A stretch of 64,000 nucleotides of DNA from an uncultured Prolixibacteraceae bacterium (GTDB lineage Bacteria; Bacteroidota; Bacteroidia; Bacteroidales; Prolixibacteraceae), in the NCBI GenBank assembly GCA_937915865.1, contig CALGIG010000010.1, forward strand, positions 1 through 64,000. Reading direction: 5' to 3'. A program made the translations under genes and the position numbers. The notes under the pieces are model-generated. The model was not told the origin of the DNA. It did not search any database and was given only the letters and a program-made list of their open reading frames with translations. Each line of letters begins with the position of its first letter. The first letter of the stretch is position 1. Below, one piece after another: positions 25,436 through 34,875 of the stretch.

Positions 25436-27790
25436 ATGGCACAACAAAAAATTATACTTGGAATTTTATTTAGCATACTTGTCAGTGTACTTTATGCCCA
25501 AACGGGCTCTGTCGCGGGGAAAACAACTACTTCGGATGGCAATGCCGCCGAATTTGTCAACATCATTCTTGTTGGAACAAACAAGGGTTGTGTGGTTGAT
25601 GCAAGCGGCCGTTACGAGCTGAAAAACGTAAAGGCCGGAACCTATACCCTCAGGGCGAGCCTTGTTGGCCTGACCACTCAAAACAAGCAGGTAACTATAG
25701 AATCTGGGAAAACCACAACGATTGATTTCGTACTCGACGAAAACAGCGAGGAACTGAAAGAAGTAGTGGTAGTGGCCAATCCCAGCAAATATGTCACCGA
25801 TTATCCTTCGGTTTCGTTGCGCCTGAAAACGCCTCTGCTCGAAGTTCCGCAAAACATTCAGGTAGTCACCAAACAGGTGATTCAGGATCAGCAGATTTTC
25901 GATATGCTCGAAGGCATTACCCGTAATGTGAGCGGCGCCCAGCGCGTTGAACACTGGGACAATTATGCGCAGATTAACATGCGTGGATCGCAGATCGCAG
26001 GTTTTCGCAATGGTATGAATGTACAATCGACCTGGGGCCCGCTTACCGAGGATATGAGTATGGTGGAACGCATTGAATTTGTGAAAGGTCCGGCTGGATT
26101 TATGATGGCCAATGGCGAACCGAGCGGCTTCTATAACGTGGTGACCAAAAAACCTACAGGGATCACCAAAGGCGAGGCAAGCATGACTATCGGTAGTTTC
26201 GACACGTATCGTTCTACCCTCGATTTTGATGGAAAGATTACAAAAGATGCAAAGGTTTTATATCGCTTAAACCTGATGGGTCAAATGAAAGGCTCGCACC
26301 GCGACTACGAATACAACAACCGTGCATCGATAGCGCCGGTCCTTAAATTCCAGTTTTCGCCCAATACATCGTTAACTACCGAATATACTTACCAATTTGA
26401 TCAGATGTCGGTAATTGGTTCAAATTATGCTTTTTCTGCCAGAAAATTAGCCGATTTGCCGGTTGAATTTACTACCGCCGAACCCAATATGGCTCCTACC
26501 AACATCAACGACCAAAGCTTATTCCTAACATTGGCGCACACCATTAACGATCATTGGAAATTCACCGGGCAAGTTGCTTTTATGAAATACAACCAGGTTG
26601 GACAATCGCTTTGGCCCACCGGGTTTTCAGCAAATGGCGATACACTTCGTCGTGGGCTATCAAACTGGGATGTTTTGGGACTGATCAAAGTCAGCCAGTT
26701 TTTTCTGAATGGTGATTTAAAAACGGGAATGGTTGGTCATCGTTTCCTGGCCGGAGTTGATATGGGCGATAAAACGTTCTACCATGACTGGTCGCAAAGT
26801 GGCGCGGTGGTTGGAAGTTCCGGGTTCAATATTTATCATCCGGTTTATGGCATAGTGCCAGGTTCGAGTTATCCGGTTTACGACCGTAGCCTGAGCATTC
26901 GCGAACGCGGAGTGTATTATTCCAACAAATATTCGGCGCTTTATGTACAGGACGAACTTCGTTTCCTGAACGATAAGCTTCGACTGACTTTAGCCGGAAG
27001 ATACACCATTGCCCGTGATTCCGATCCTTATTCAGGGTTAGGTAAGGCTGAGAAAGTAACTCCCCGCTTTGGATTAAGCTATTCAGTTAACAAAAACACA
27101 AGCGCTTATGCCGTTTACGACGAAGCTTTTGTTCCGCAGGCCGGTTCCGATTTCAATGGGCGCAGTTTCGACCCGATTACCGGCGAAAACCTTGAACTTG
27201 GTCTGAAAAAAGAATGGCTCGATGGCTTGTGGACAGCTTCGCTTGCGACTTACCAGATTACTAAAAATAATGTGCTGACTGCCGATCCCGAACATCAGTA
27301 TTTCTCGAAACAGTTGGGGCAAACCTGCACACGGGGCATCGAATTCGACATTCGCGGACAAATTACCCAAGGACTCGATCTTACATTTAACTACGCTTAT
27401 ACCGATGGACAGATTACGAAAGACACCGATCCGAATCAGGTTGGCGTGCAAATTCCCGGAACATCCAAAAATATTGCCAACGCATGGTTGAGTTATCGTT
27501 TCCAGGGCGGAGTTACAAAAGGTCTGGGTTTGTCGTGTGGTGTGCAGTATGCCGGCGATCGTTCAAACTGGTATGGCGCTTACGACAATTCGTCGCAAAT
27601 GATGCCCGATTACACTCGTGTTGACGGCGCTATCTCTTACCAGTTCAATAAGTTTGGCATTTCAATGAATGTCAATAACATCCTGAGCAAATACTTATAT
27701 TCCGGAGCTTACTATTCGTGGAGCAAATTCTACTACTGGCAGGCCGAAGCTTATCGCAATTTCCGGCTCACCATCAACTACAAATTTTAA
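25436..27790 (+). CDS. TonB-dependent siderophore-type receptor
   Basis: This 784-aa protein has a signal peptide ending LYAQ (about 1-21). A carboxypeptidase-regulatory-like domain (about 22-105) precedes the plug (about 125-240), which contains RLKTPLLEVPQNIQVVTKQVI, DMLEGITRNVSGAQ and MRGSQIAGFRNGM, all typical of FhuA/FpvA-like siderophore receptors. The barrel follows, ending YRNFRLTINYKF with a terminal Phe. It imports a ferric complex across the outer membrane with TonB energy. Its stop codon overlaps the start of the PepSY membrane protein by one base, a common iron-uptake pair. A Fur-type site was not recognised. Confidence 0.9.
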   Translation: MAQQKIILGILFSILVSVLYAQTGSVAGKTTTSDGNAAEFVNIILVGTNKGCVVDASGRYELKNVKAGTYTLRASLVGLTTQNKQVTIESGKTTTIDFVLDENSEELKEVVVVANPSKYVTDYPSVSLRLKTPLLEVPQNIQVVTKQVIQDQQIFDMLEGITRNVSGAQRVEHWDNYAQINMRGSQIAGFRNGMNVQSTWGPLTEDMSMVERIEFVKGPAGFMMANGEPSGFYNVVTKKPTGITKGEASMTIGSFDTYRSTLDFDGKITKDAKVLYRLNLMGQMKGSHRDYEYNNRASIAPVLKFQFSPNTSLTTEYTYQFDQMSVIGSNYAFSARKLADLPVEFTTAEPNMAPTNINDQSLFLTLAHTINDHWKFTGQVAFMKYNQVGQSLWPTGFSANGDTLRRGLSNWDVLGLIKVSQFFLNGDLKTGMVGHRFLAGVDMGDKTFYHDWSQSGAVVGSSGFNIYHPVYGIVPGSSYPVYDRSLSIRERGVYYSNKYSALYVQDELRFLNDKLRLTLAGRYTIARDSDPYSGLGKAEKVTPRFGLSYSVNKNTSAYAVYDEAFVPQAGSDFNGRSFDPITGENLELGLKKEWLDGLWTASLATYQITKNNVLTADPEHQYFSKQLGQTCTRGIEFDIRGQITQGLDLTFNYAYTDGQITKDTDPNQVGVQIPGTSKNIANAWLSYRFQGGVTKGLGLSCGVQYAGDRSNWYGAYDNSSQMMPDYTRVDGAISYQFNKFGISMNVNNILSKYLYSGAYYSWSKFYYWQAEAYRNFRLTINYKF

Positions 27791-28902
27791 TGTACATGAA
27801 CAGCAGACAAATCATAGGAAAAATTCACCTGTGGCTCGGTATTCCAACCGGGCTGCTGGTGTTCGTTATTGCTATTACAGGTTGCCTGTATGCCTTTCAG
27901 GAAGAAATACAGCAATTGAGCCAGCCTTACCGAAATATTGTTCAGGAAAGCAAACCAATTTTACCACCGTCTAAATTGCAGGTGATTGCACAGAACGAGC
28001 TTCCGGGTAAGTTACTGCACTCGGTGAAATACCACGAAAAAGGCAAAGCTGCCGAGGCCATTTTTTACAACTTCGAAGAGCATTATTACTATTCGGTATT
28101 TCTGAACCCGTATAGCGGGCAGGTGCTGAAAGTGAGAGATAACGAAGCCGGATTTTTCCATTTTATCCTCAACGGGCATTTTTACCTCTGGTTGCCTCCA
28201 AAAATTGGGCAGCCTGTTGTGGCCACATCAACGCTTATTTTTGTGGTCATTTTTATTTCGGGCTTGATTTTATGGTTTCCAGGCAACAAAAAATATATCC
28301 TGAAGAATATGTCGTTTTCGTGGAACGCAAACACCCATTGGAAAAAGAAGATATTCGATCTGCACAATATTTTTGGTTTTTATGTCTGCTTGTTTGCATT
28401 GATTCTGGCATTTACCGGGCTGGTATGGGGATTTCAGTGGTTTGCTAACGGATTGCATAAAACCGCCGGAGGAAGCAAATCGCTCGAATATGCCGACCCC
28501 GGGTCAACCAAATCAAGCGATCCGGTGCAAATCACTTCACCCATCGACAGCGTTTGGATGATGATGCAGCGCGAATATCCTCAAGCCAAAAGCATTGAAG
28601 TACACCCACCTGGAAATGAAAAATCATCGATAATGGCCAATGCGAATGCCAATGCCGGAACTTACTGGAAGACAGATTATCGGTATTTCGACCAATATAC
28701 GCTGAAAGAAATTGAGGTAAACCACATTTACGGACAGTTAAAAGATGCAGGATTTGCAGACAAATTGTTGCGAATGAACTACGACATTCACGTGGGCGCT
28801 ATTGGTGGTCTGCCCGGGAAAATTATTGTTTTCCTGATAGGGTTGCTAATTACCAGTTTACCGGTTACCGGTTTCCTGATTTGGTGGAAGATTAAGAAGT
28901 AA
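27790..28902 (+). CDS. PepSY-associated membrane protein (PiuB-like)
   Basis: I choose the ATG at 27790 (MYMNSRQIIGKIHLWLG), which overlaps the receptor stop by one base; the next ATG at 27796 is also possible. The 370-aa protein has four visible membrane segments: about 14-36 (WLGIPTGLLVFVIAITGCLYAF), about 136-158, about 195-218 and about 340-365. It contains two PepSY-type motifs (HFILNGHFYLWLPP and MNYDIHVGAIGGLPGKI). Family members accompany siderophore receptors and are thought to reduce or release iron from imported complexes in the periplasm. Conserved His in IHLWLG and the HFYLW and DIHVG segments could bind haem or metal. Its 3' end overlaps the convergent GPP34-like gene by 11 bp. 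Confidence 0.85.
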   Translation: MYMNSRQIIGKIHLWLGIPTGLLVFVIAITGCLYAFQEEIQQLSQPYRNIVQESKPILPPSKLQVIAQNELPGKLLHSVKYHEKGKAAEAIFYNFEEHYYYSVFLNPYSGQVLKVRDNEAGFFHFILNGHFYLWLPPKIGQPVVATSTLIFVVIFISGLILWFPGNKKYILKNMSFSWNANTHWKKKIFDLHNIFGFYVCLFALILAFTGLVWGFQWFANGLHKTAGGSKSLEYADPGSTKSSDPVQITSPIDSVWMMMQREYPQAKSIEVHPPGNEKSSIMANANANAGTYWKTDYRYFDQYTLKEIEVNHIYGQLKDAGFADKLLRMNYDIHVGAIGGLPGKIIVFLIGLLITSLPVTGFLIWWKIKK

Positions 28903-29539
28903 ATATCAATTGGGATGTAAGATGCACTTCTGGTGGTATTTTTTCCTGCGGAATAGATTCTAAGTACAGCTTTATATTTCCTTGTATTGTTTTATCCTGG
29001 ATTAATTGCAACTTCGAAACAAGCATGATAAAAAGAAGATTTTCAGGCTGAATATTTTTTTCAGAAAGAATATGTGCGAGTTCGGCTTTGATTTTAGGGA
29101 TGGTAGTCGTTTTCTGAAAAGAATACCGGCGTTTCACGTAAAGCAGATAACTTTTCTTTTTTACATTAATAATGTTTTTCCTGACAAGGTCTCTTCTGAT
29201 AATCCTTTGAATACCTATTTGTTTACAACAAAGCAGGTGGTAAAATTTTTTGAGCCTGGTTATTTGTTTTATTCCCCGGATAAAAACCATGCAAAAATCA
29301 TGGACCCGATCATAAACAGTGGCTGAAATAAAATGAATGTTCATTTCGTCATCAACTTCTATTAATTTCGATTCAATTAGTTCGAAAATAATAGCTACAT
29401 TTAATGCACGGGTGAACTTCGAAAAACATGGAATTTGAAAGTTAATTTTTTGAGCGTCGATGGCCAGACAAAACAACTTTTCGCTGATTTTCAAGTCGTT
29501 CCATTTGTGGTCAAGTTGGTCAAGATTACTAATATTCAT
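28892..29539 (-). CDS. GOLPH3/GPP34-family protein
   Basis: This 215-aa protein matches the layout of the GPP34 (Golgi phosphoprotein 3) fold. EKLFCLAIDAQK opens (about 20-31), then a helix ALNVAIIFELIESKLIEVDDE (the lineage-wide A-x-L-x-E-L-x-x-x-x-x-I pattern), a middle region with helix pairs, RRDLVRKNIINVKKKSYLLYVKRRYS (L-x-x-x-x-I followed by a beta turn and Arg), and C-terminal helices. Eukaryotic members bind PI4P. Bacterial members exist, but their function is poorly known. No signal peptide is present, so it should be cytoplasmic. It is convergent with the PepSY gene and lies upstream of, and divergent from, the GH2 cluster. Family assignment is by eye only. Confidence 0.6.
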   Translation of the reverse strand: MNISNLDQLDHKWNDLKISEKLFCLAIDAQKINFQIPCFSKFTRALNVAIIFELIESKLIEVDDEMNIHFISATVYDRVHDFCMVFIRGIKQITRLKKFYHLLCCKQIGIQRIIRRDLVRKNIINVKKKSYLLYVKRRYSFQKTTTIPKIKAELAHILSEKNIQPENLLFIMLVSKLQLIQDKTIQGNIKLYLESIPQEKIPPEVHLTSQLIFTS

Positions 29540-29894
29540 CTTATTGTTTTTTGCGTAATGTATAAATAAATGACTTAATTTTTTATTTATATGATTAATT
29601 TTTTATTGTTTTTTGAAGTCAATTAAAGGTTACTGATTTTGTAATAACTTCTTAGGCTTTTGTAAGTAATTGACTTGGATGCAATTGATTTAATTTTATT
29701 TGTAGTTGAGTCTTTTTTCAACAAAGAATCTTAACCTAATGGTCAAAAATCTAAATTAAATTCAGTTTTCATGGTTAAAATATGTTCTAAACTGAGTAAA
29801 ATATAGGAAGTTTTTGAATTGCGGGTAATTTTCCTTTGTGATGTGTGAAAGCGTTTTTTCTTTTGTTCATGAAACCAATTGACTAAATCATAAT
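29540..29894. other. Divergent intergenic region before the GH2 cluster
   Basis: This is 355 bp of very AT-rich DNA with no gene. AAGTCAATTA (29616-29625) and its complement TAATTGACTT (29667-29676) form a 10-bp inverted repeat spaced by 41 bp. Similar AATTGA(C/T)T words recur at about 29683 and 29877. They may be regulator sites for the GH2-led cluster, but no local regulator gene matches. Confidence 0.35.
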
Positions 29895-32597
29895 ATGGGT
29901 AAAATCAATTATCTAAAGTTGTTTGTATTTCTTTTGTTAGCTTCATCACTCTACGTTGGCTGTCAGAAATCACCGGTAGGTAATGCCTCAAAGGTTATTT
30001 CGCTTACTTCGGACTGGAAGATGCAACCTGATAATAAACTTGGCGGGATTGAAGAGAAAACCATTTCTGAAAATTCTTTCGACGTTCAGTCCTGGTATAA
30101 GGCCGAAGTTCCGGGAACAGTTTTAGGTTCTCTGGCTTTAAATAATGTAATTGAAGATCCGACTTTTGGCATAAACATGCAAAAAGTTGATACCGTAAAG
30201 TTTAAATTTAATCAACCCTGGTGGTTTAGAACAACGTTTAAGGTCTCGGCTGAAGAACTTAAAAAAGATGTTTCTTTACGTTTTAATGGTGTTTGTTATC
30301 GGGCCGATTTGTGGGTAAATGGGAAAAAAGTAGTTGATAAAAATACATTTGCCGGAACTTACCGCCAGTTTTCTTTCAATATTAATCAGTATATTCAGGA
30401 AGGGGAAAATACAGTTGCACTGAAAGTTGTTCAGTTTGCCAATGGAGAGTATTCATTAGGCTTTTGTGATTGGAATCCGCTACCTACCGATCGTAGCATG
30501 GGTATCTTCCGCGAAGTTTTCCTGGAAATCAATGATGGTATAAAAATTCGCAGTCCGTTTGTTTATTCAAAAGTTGATACATCTTCAAAAAGCGCTGCCG
30601 ATTTATATATTCAGGCTGAAATTGTGAATAGCACCGATAAACCAATTGATGGAGTTGTCAGGGTTAATTATGAAGTTGGTCAGGTTGATAAAAAAGTGAT
30701 TGTTCCGGCTAACGATACGCTTCACTGTGTGTTTACCCCTGAAGAATTTAAGCAGCTTTCGGTGAAGAATGTTGAGCTTTGGTGGCCTAACGGTATGGGA
30801 AAGGCTAAGTTGTACAACCTGAAAACTGAATTTATTTCGGGAAATAAAATACTCGACAGTGTTGAAAAGAAATACGGCATTCGCGAGATAAGAAGTTATT
30901 TAGATGCTGATAAAAACCGTGCATTCGAAATCAACGGAAAGTTTGTATTGCTGAAAGGCGGTGGATGGGCCGATGATATATTTCTTCGTGATACCCGTAA
31001 ATCTGTTGAATCGCAAATGCGTTACATACGCCATATTGGTTTGAATAGTATTCGTTGTGAAGGTTTTTGGGGAAAAGATGAAGGTCTTTACGATTTATGC
31101 GATGAATATGGTGTGTTAGTAATGATAGGATGGAATTGTATTTGGGAATGGGAGGAATACCTTTACAAACCGTGTCACGAAAAATATGGTGGCGCAGTTA
31201 CTCCCGAAGATATTAAACTACTTTCTCAATGCTGGAAAGATCAGATGCTTTGGTTGAGAAACCATCCTTGTATTTATGTATGGATGTTGGGGAGCGATAA
31301 GCTTCCGCATCCCGATTTGGAACGGAAATACATCGACCTGTTTAAAAAATACGATCCATCACGTTCATACTCAACTTCGGCGGGTGGAGCCGGAACCGAG
31401 AATAATAAAATTGTTGCCGAAGTACCAATTTACAGTGAGATTAGCGGGCCAACCGGAATGAAAATGTTAGGCCCTTATGCCTGGACTCCGCCTCAATATT
31501 GGTTTACCGACACTCAACTTGGAGGCGCTTACGGCTTTAATACTGAAACTTGTCCGGGTGCAAGTATTGCCCCACTGGCTTCGTTGAAAAAGATGATGCC
31601 TGCTGAAGCGCTTTGGCCGATCGATAAAAAGTATTGGGAATACCATACCGGGCGCAACGAATTTACTTCGCTCGATCGTGATATTAACGCTATCAATGCC
31701 CGATATGGAAAGTCGGCAAATATTGAAGATTTTTCCTTCAAAGCTCAGGTTAATAATTACGAGATTATGCGACCTCAGTTTGAAGCTTTTATTGCACACA
31801 AACCCAAAAGTACTGGTTTGGTACAATGGCAGTTAAATTCGGCTTGGCCAAAACTTATCTGGCAATTGTACGACACCTATTTACAACCCAATGGTTCGTT
31901 TTATGGCGCCAAAAAAGCCTGTACACCGCTTCATGCAATTTACCGGTACGGTTTTAACGATATTTACCTGGCTAACGAAGATTTGCAGACTGCTCGAAAC
32001 TTAACGGTTAAAATCCGGGTATTTGATATTCATTCCAAAGAAATATTTTCCGATCAATGGAAGGGCGAAATTCCTTCGAATATTTCGAAGTTCATTTATA
32101 AATTGCCAGATATTAAGAATTTAACTCCTGTTTATTTCCTCGATTTACGCATTATTAATCAGGATAATAAGGAGGTTGATAATAGTATTTACTGGTTATC
32201 GACAAAATCTGATATTTTAGACTACGAAGGTTCGAAAAAATTACCTTGGCCTTATTATACACCAACGAAACAATTTGCTGATTATACAGCATTAAATCAG
32301 TTATCTAAAGTCAAACTTGATTGTCGGTATGAATTCACAAAAGACGATCAGTTTGTAAAAGTTAAACTGGTTGTGAAAAATCCTTCAGAGTCAATTGCAT
32401 TTTTTATTTTTCTTGATGTTGTTGATAAGAGTTCCAACCAACCAATTCTTCCTGTATATTGGGACGATAATTACGTTACCCTGTTACCAGGAGAGGAGCG
32501 TACTTATGAAGCTAAATTTTTCCTGAGCGATTTTAAAGGAGAAAAACCTGCTCTGGAAATTAAAGGTTGGAATGTTGATAAAACAATTATAAACTAA
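29895..32597 (+). CDS. GH2 lipoprotein, exo-beta-D-glucosaminidase-like
   Basis: This 900-aa glycoside hydrolase of family 2 has a lipobox (YVGC, about residue 23). A jelly-roll domain spans about 40-220 (FNGVCYRADLWVNGKKV), followed by an Ig-like domain and the TIM barrel (about 350-660). The usual GH2 acid/base Asn-Glu is replaced: MLGSDKLPHPDLE places Asp468 after Ser. The nucleophile is Glu551 in FNTETCPG. This Ser-Asp pattern is known from the exo-beta-glucosaminidase (CsxA) branch, where Asp and Glu are catalytic. Additional beta domains complete the C-terminus. It heads a same-strand run of sugar kinase, permease, aminotransferase and dehydrogenase genes, consistent with release of an amino sugar. 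Substrate is inferred. Confidence 0.75.
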   Translation: MGKINYLKLFVFLLLASSLYVGCQKSPVGNASKVISLTSDWKMQPDNKLGGIEEKTISENSFDVQSWYKAEVPGTVLGSLALNNVIEDPTFGINMQKVDTVKFKFNQPWWFRTTFKVSAEELKKDVSLRFNGVCYRADLWVNGKKVVDKNTFAGTYRQFSFNINQYIQEGENTVALKVVQFANGEYSLGFCDWNPLPTDRSMGIFREVFLEINDGIKIRSPFVYSKVDTSSKSAADLYIQAEIVNSTDKPIDGVVRVNYEVGQVDKKVIVPANDTLHCVFTPEEFKQLSVKNVELWWPNGMGKAKLYNLKTEFISGNKILDSVEKKYGIREIRSYLDADKNRAFEINGKFVLLKGGGWADDIFLRDTRKSVESQMRYIRHIGLNSIRCEGFWGKDEGLYDLCDEYGVLVMIGWNCIWEWEEYLYKPCHEKYGGAVTPEDIKLLSQCWKDQMLWLRNHPCIYVWMLGSDKLPHPDLERKYIDLFKKYDPSRSYSTSAGGAGTENNKIVAEVPIYSEISGPTGMKMLGPYAWTPPQYWFTDTQLGGAYGFNTETCPGASIAPLASLKKMMPAEALWPIDKKYWEYHTGRNEFTSLDRDINAINARYGKSANIEDFSFKAQVNNYEIMRPQFEAFIAHKPKSTGLVQWQLNSAWPKLIWQLYDTYLQPNGSFYGAKKACTPLHAIYRYGFNDIYLANEDLQTARNLTVKIRVFDIHSKEIFSDQWKGEIPSNISKFIYKLPDIKNLTPVYFLDLRIINQDNKEVDNSIYWLSTKSDILDYEGSKKLPWPYYTPTKQFADYTALNQLSKVKLDCRYEFTKDDQFVKVKLVVKNPSESIAFFIFLDVVDKSSNQPILPVYWDDNYVTLLPGEERTYEAKFFLSDFKGEKPALEIKGWNVDKTIIN

Positions 32598-32603
32598 TTA
32601 CAC

Positions 32604-33533
32604 ATGGAAAATAAAAGATATTCAGTTGGAATTGATTTAGGAGGAACTTTCATCAAGTTTGCCCTTGTTGCTGAGAGTGGAGATATTCTCTACAACGATA
32701 AGCTTGCCATTGGTTCGGGTGCAAAACGCGATGATATTTTGGAAACTATGCGAAAAGCCATTGAAATGACACTTCTGTATGCCGAAAAGGAACAATTATC
32801 TGTTGCAGGTATTGGAATTGGTTCGCCTGGCGTTTGCTGCGATGGAATTGTACATGGTGGCGCTGATAATTTAGACAACTGGATTGATGTTCGTCTTTCA
32901 GATATATATTCAGCGATTTTTAAGTTGCCAGTTTTAATTGATAACGACGCCAATGTAATGGGATTGGGTGAAGCTGTTTTTGGCGCTGCAAAAGATTGCT
33001 CTGATGTTATTTTTCTGACCGTTGGAACAGGTATTGGAGGCGCTATTATTGCTGAAGGTAAATTGTATGGAGGTTATAAAAACCGTGGTACCGAAATGGG
33101 GCACGTAACAATCGATCATAAAGGAATTGCCTGCAATTGTGGTGGCCGTGGATGTTTAGAGGCTTATGCTTCAACAGGTGCGCTCATTCGGCAATATGCC
33201 GATGCAACCGGGAAGAACGAAAATGAACTGGATGGGTTTTATCTGGTTCAGAAATATAAAGAAGGCGAGGACGCCGCAGTTAAATGTATGGAAGAACATA
33301 CCGACTACCTGGGTCATGGTATAGCTGGATTCATAAATACATTTGCGCCTCAAAAAGTTGTTATTGGCGGTGGAATTTCGGAAGCCGGGCAATTTTACAT
33401 CGACATGATTAAAAAGTCGGCTTTCAGTTATGCAATGCCCGATTGTGCTGTAAATACTGATGTAGTAGGTGCAACCTTAGGAAATATGGCCGGTTGCCTT
33501 GGCGCCGCTTCGTTGATTTTTAAGAATTGCTAA
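32604..33533 (+). CDS. ROK-family sugar kinase
   Basis: This 309-aa cytoplasmic kinase has the ATP-binding motif VGIDLGGTFIKFA (8-20), the catalytic Asp in LIDNDANVMGLGEA, a second phosphate-binding segment TVGTGIGGAII, and the ROK zinc site GHVTIDHKGIACNCGGRGCLEAY (H then C-x-C-x4-C). It phosphorylates a hexose or amino-hexose; specificity cannot be read directly. It starts 6 bp after the GH2 stop codon and is followed by a sugar permease, so it most likely acts on the monosaccharide released by GH2. ROK kinases also include kanosamine 6-kinase (RifN), relevant to the aminotransferase and dehydrogenase downstream. Confidence 0.92.
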   Translation: MENKRYSVGIDLGGTFIKFALVAESGDILYNDKLAIGSGAKRDDILETMRKAIEMTLLYAEKEQLSVAGIGIGSPGVCCDGIVHGGADNLDNWIDVRLSDIYSAIFKLPVLIDNDANVMGLGEAVFGAAKDCSDVIFLTVGTGIGGAIIAEGKLYGGYKNRGTEMGHVTIDHKGIACNCGGRGCLEAYASTGALIRQYADATGKNENELDGFYLVQKYKEGEDAAVKCMEEHTDYLGHGIAGFINTFAPQKVVIGGGISEAGQFYIDMIKKSAFSYAMPDCAVNTDVVGATLGNMAGCLGAASLIFKNC

Positions 33534-33565
33534 AAATTTTGAATAGTTGCTAAATCGATTTTGCT

Positions 33566-34834
33566 ATGCAAAGAAATTATGGAATAGTACTGTTGATCAT
33601 GTTTATTTTTTTCGTGATCTCGTTTTTAACCAATATCATAGGACCACTTGTTCCTGAAGTTATTAAGGGCTTTAGCGTAAGTAAGGGAATGGCCGGATTA
33701 TTAAATTTTTCGTTCTTCATTGCTTACGGGGTGATGTCGATTCCGGCTGGTATGCTAACCGAAAAGTACAAAGAGAAGAAAGTGCTCACCGCAGCTTTTA
33801 TTTTGGCCACTATTGGGGCGTTTTTATTTTCATTTGTCCCACTGTTCCCGGTATATCTGATTTCCCTGTTTATGATCGGCTTAGGAATGTCGATCCTTCA
33901 GGTAGCCATTAATCCTTTACTCCGGGTTTCGGGAGGTGAAGAAAATTTTGCTTTTACTTCGGTATTGGCACAGTTGTTTTTTGGTGGAGCTTCTTATTTA
34001 AGTCCGCTTTTATATTCTTACCTGGTTACCAATCTGGATGCCGGAAATACATCAAATTTTCTGCTCTCAGCCTTAAATACAGTTGTTCCTGCTAATTTGA
34101 AATGGGTTTCAATCTACTGGATTTTTGCAATTATTTCCATCGCAATGGTGTTTGTTGTTTTGGTTGTGAAATTTCCGAAAGTTGAACTGAATGAAGACGA
34201 AAAGGTTGGAAATTTTTCGACGATCAAAGAATTACTCAAAAACAAATATGTGGTTTTGTTTTTCTTTGGAATTTTTGCTTATGTAGGGACCGAACAAGGA
34301 GTAGCAAGCTGGATTTCAAAATTTCTGGAAGATTATCACGGAATGAATGCAGCTGTTGAAGGGGCCACAGCAACATCTTGGTTCTGGGGTTTACTTACTA
34401 TTGGTTGCTTTCTTGGTCTTGGGTTACTGAAATTAATCGACAGTAAAATTGTTTTGCGCATTTTCGTTATTGCAGCCATGATTTCATTGGCTACAGCCCT
34501 CACAACTTCAAGCGGACGGACTGCCTATATTGCATTTATAGCAGTTGGTTTCTTTGCGTCAGTAATGTGGTCGGTTGTATTTTCCCTGGCATTGAATTCT
34601 ATAAGTAGCAATCATGGCGCCTTTTCAGGAATTTTATGTTCGGGTATTCTGGGAGGTGCTGTAGTTCCGCTTATTGTTGGAGTTCTAGGCGACGCTTTTG
34701 GCCTTCGTGTCGGGATGTCGTTTGTATTTCTTACTTTATCATATCTGCTTAGCATTACTTTTTGGGCCAAACCACTGATTAAAAATAAAACGGTGAGTTT
34801 GAAAGAGCTTTTTATGAAGAGTTCCCAAAGTTAA
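33566..34834 (+). CDS. FucP-type MFS sugar permease
   Basis: This 422-aa protein has about 12 hydrophobic helices. The motif between TM2 and TM3 (GMLTEKYKEKKVL) is the MFS A-type loop. The TM4 region SLFMIGLGMSILQVAINPLLR matches sugar:H+ symporters of the FucP/GluP group, whose Q-x-x-x-N-P signature is visible. It would import a monosaccharide across the inner membrane. It lies 32 bp after the kinase gene and 41 bp before the aminotransferase gene, clearly within one operon. The imported sugar may be an amino or deoxy sugar by context. Confidence 0.9.
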   Translation: MQRNYGIVLLIMFIFFVISFLTNIIGPLVPEVIKGFSVSKGMAGLLNFSFFIAYGVMSIPAGMLTEKYKEKKVLTAAFILATIGAFLFSFVPLFPVYLISLFMIGLGMSILQVAINPLLRVSGGEENFAFTSVLAQLFFGGASYLSPLLYSYLVTNLDAGNTSNFLLSALNTVVPANLKWVSIYWIFAIISIAMVFVVLVVKFPKVELNEDEKVGNFSTIKELLKNKYVVLFFFGIFAYVGTEQGVASWISKFLEDYHGMNAAVEGATATSWFWGLLTIGCFLGLGLLKLIDSKIVLRIFVIAAMISLATALTTSSGRTAYIAFIAVGFFASVMWSVVFSLALNSISSNHGAFSGILCSGILGGAVVPLIVGVLGDAFGLRVGMSFVFLTLSYLLSITFWAKPLIKNKTVSLKELFMKSSQS

Positions 34835-34875
34835 AGGATGTAATCTAAATAAATAATAATTAACAACTTACGATT

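Noticed and set aside
27718..27789. Upstream start for the PepSY protein inside the receptor gene
   Set aside because: It would add a non-conserved 24-residue extension overlapping the receptor; the ATG at 27790 gives the usual N-terminus followed by the first membrane helix.
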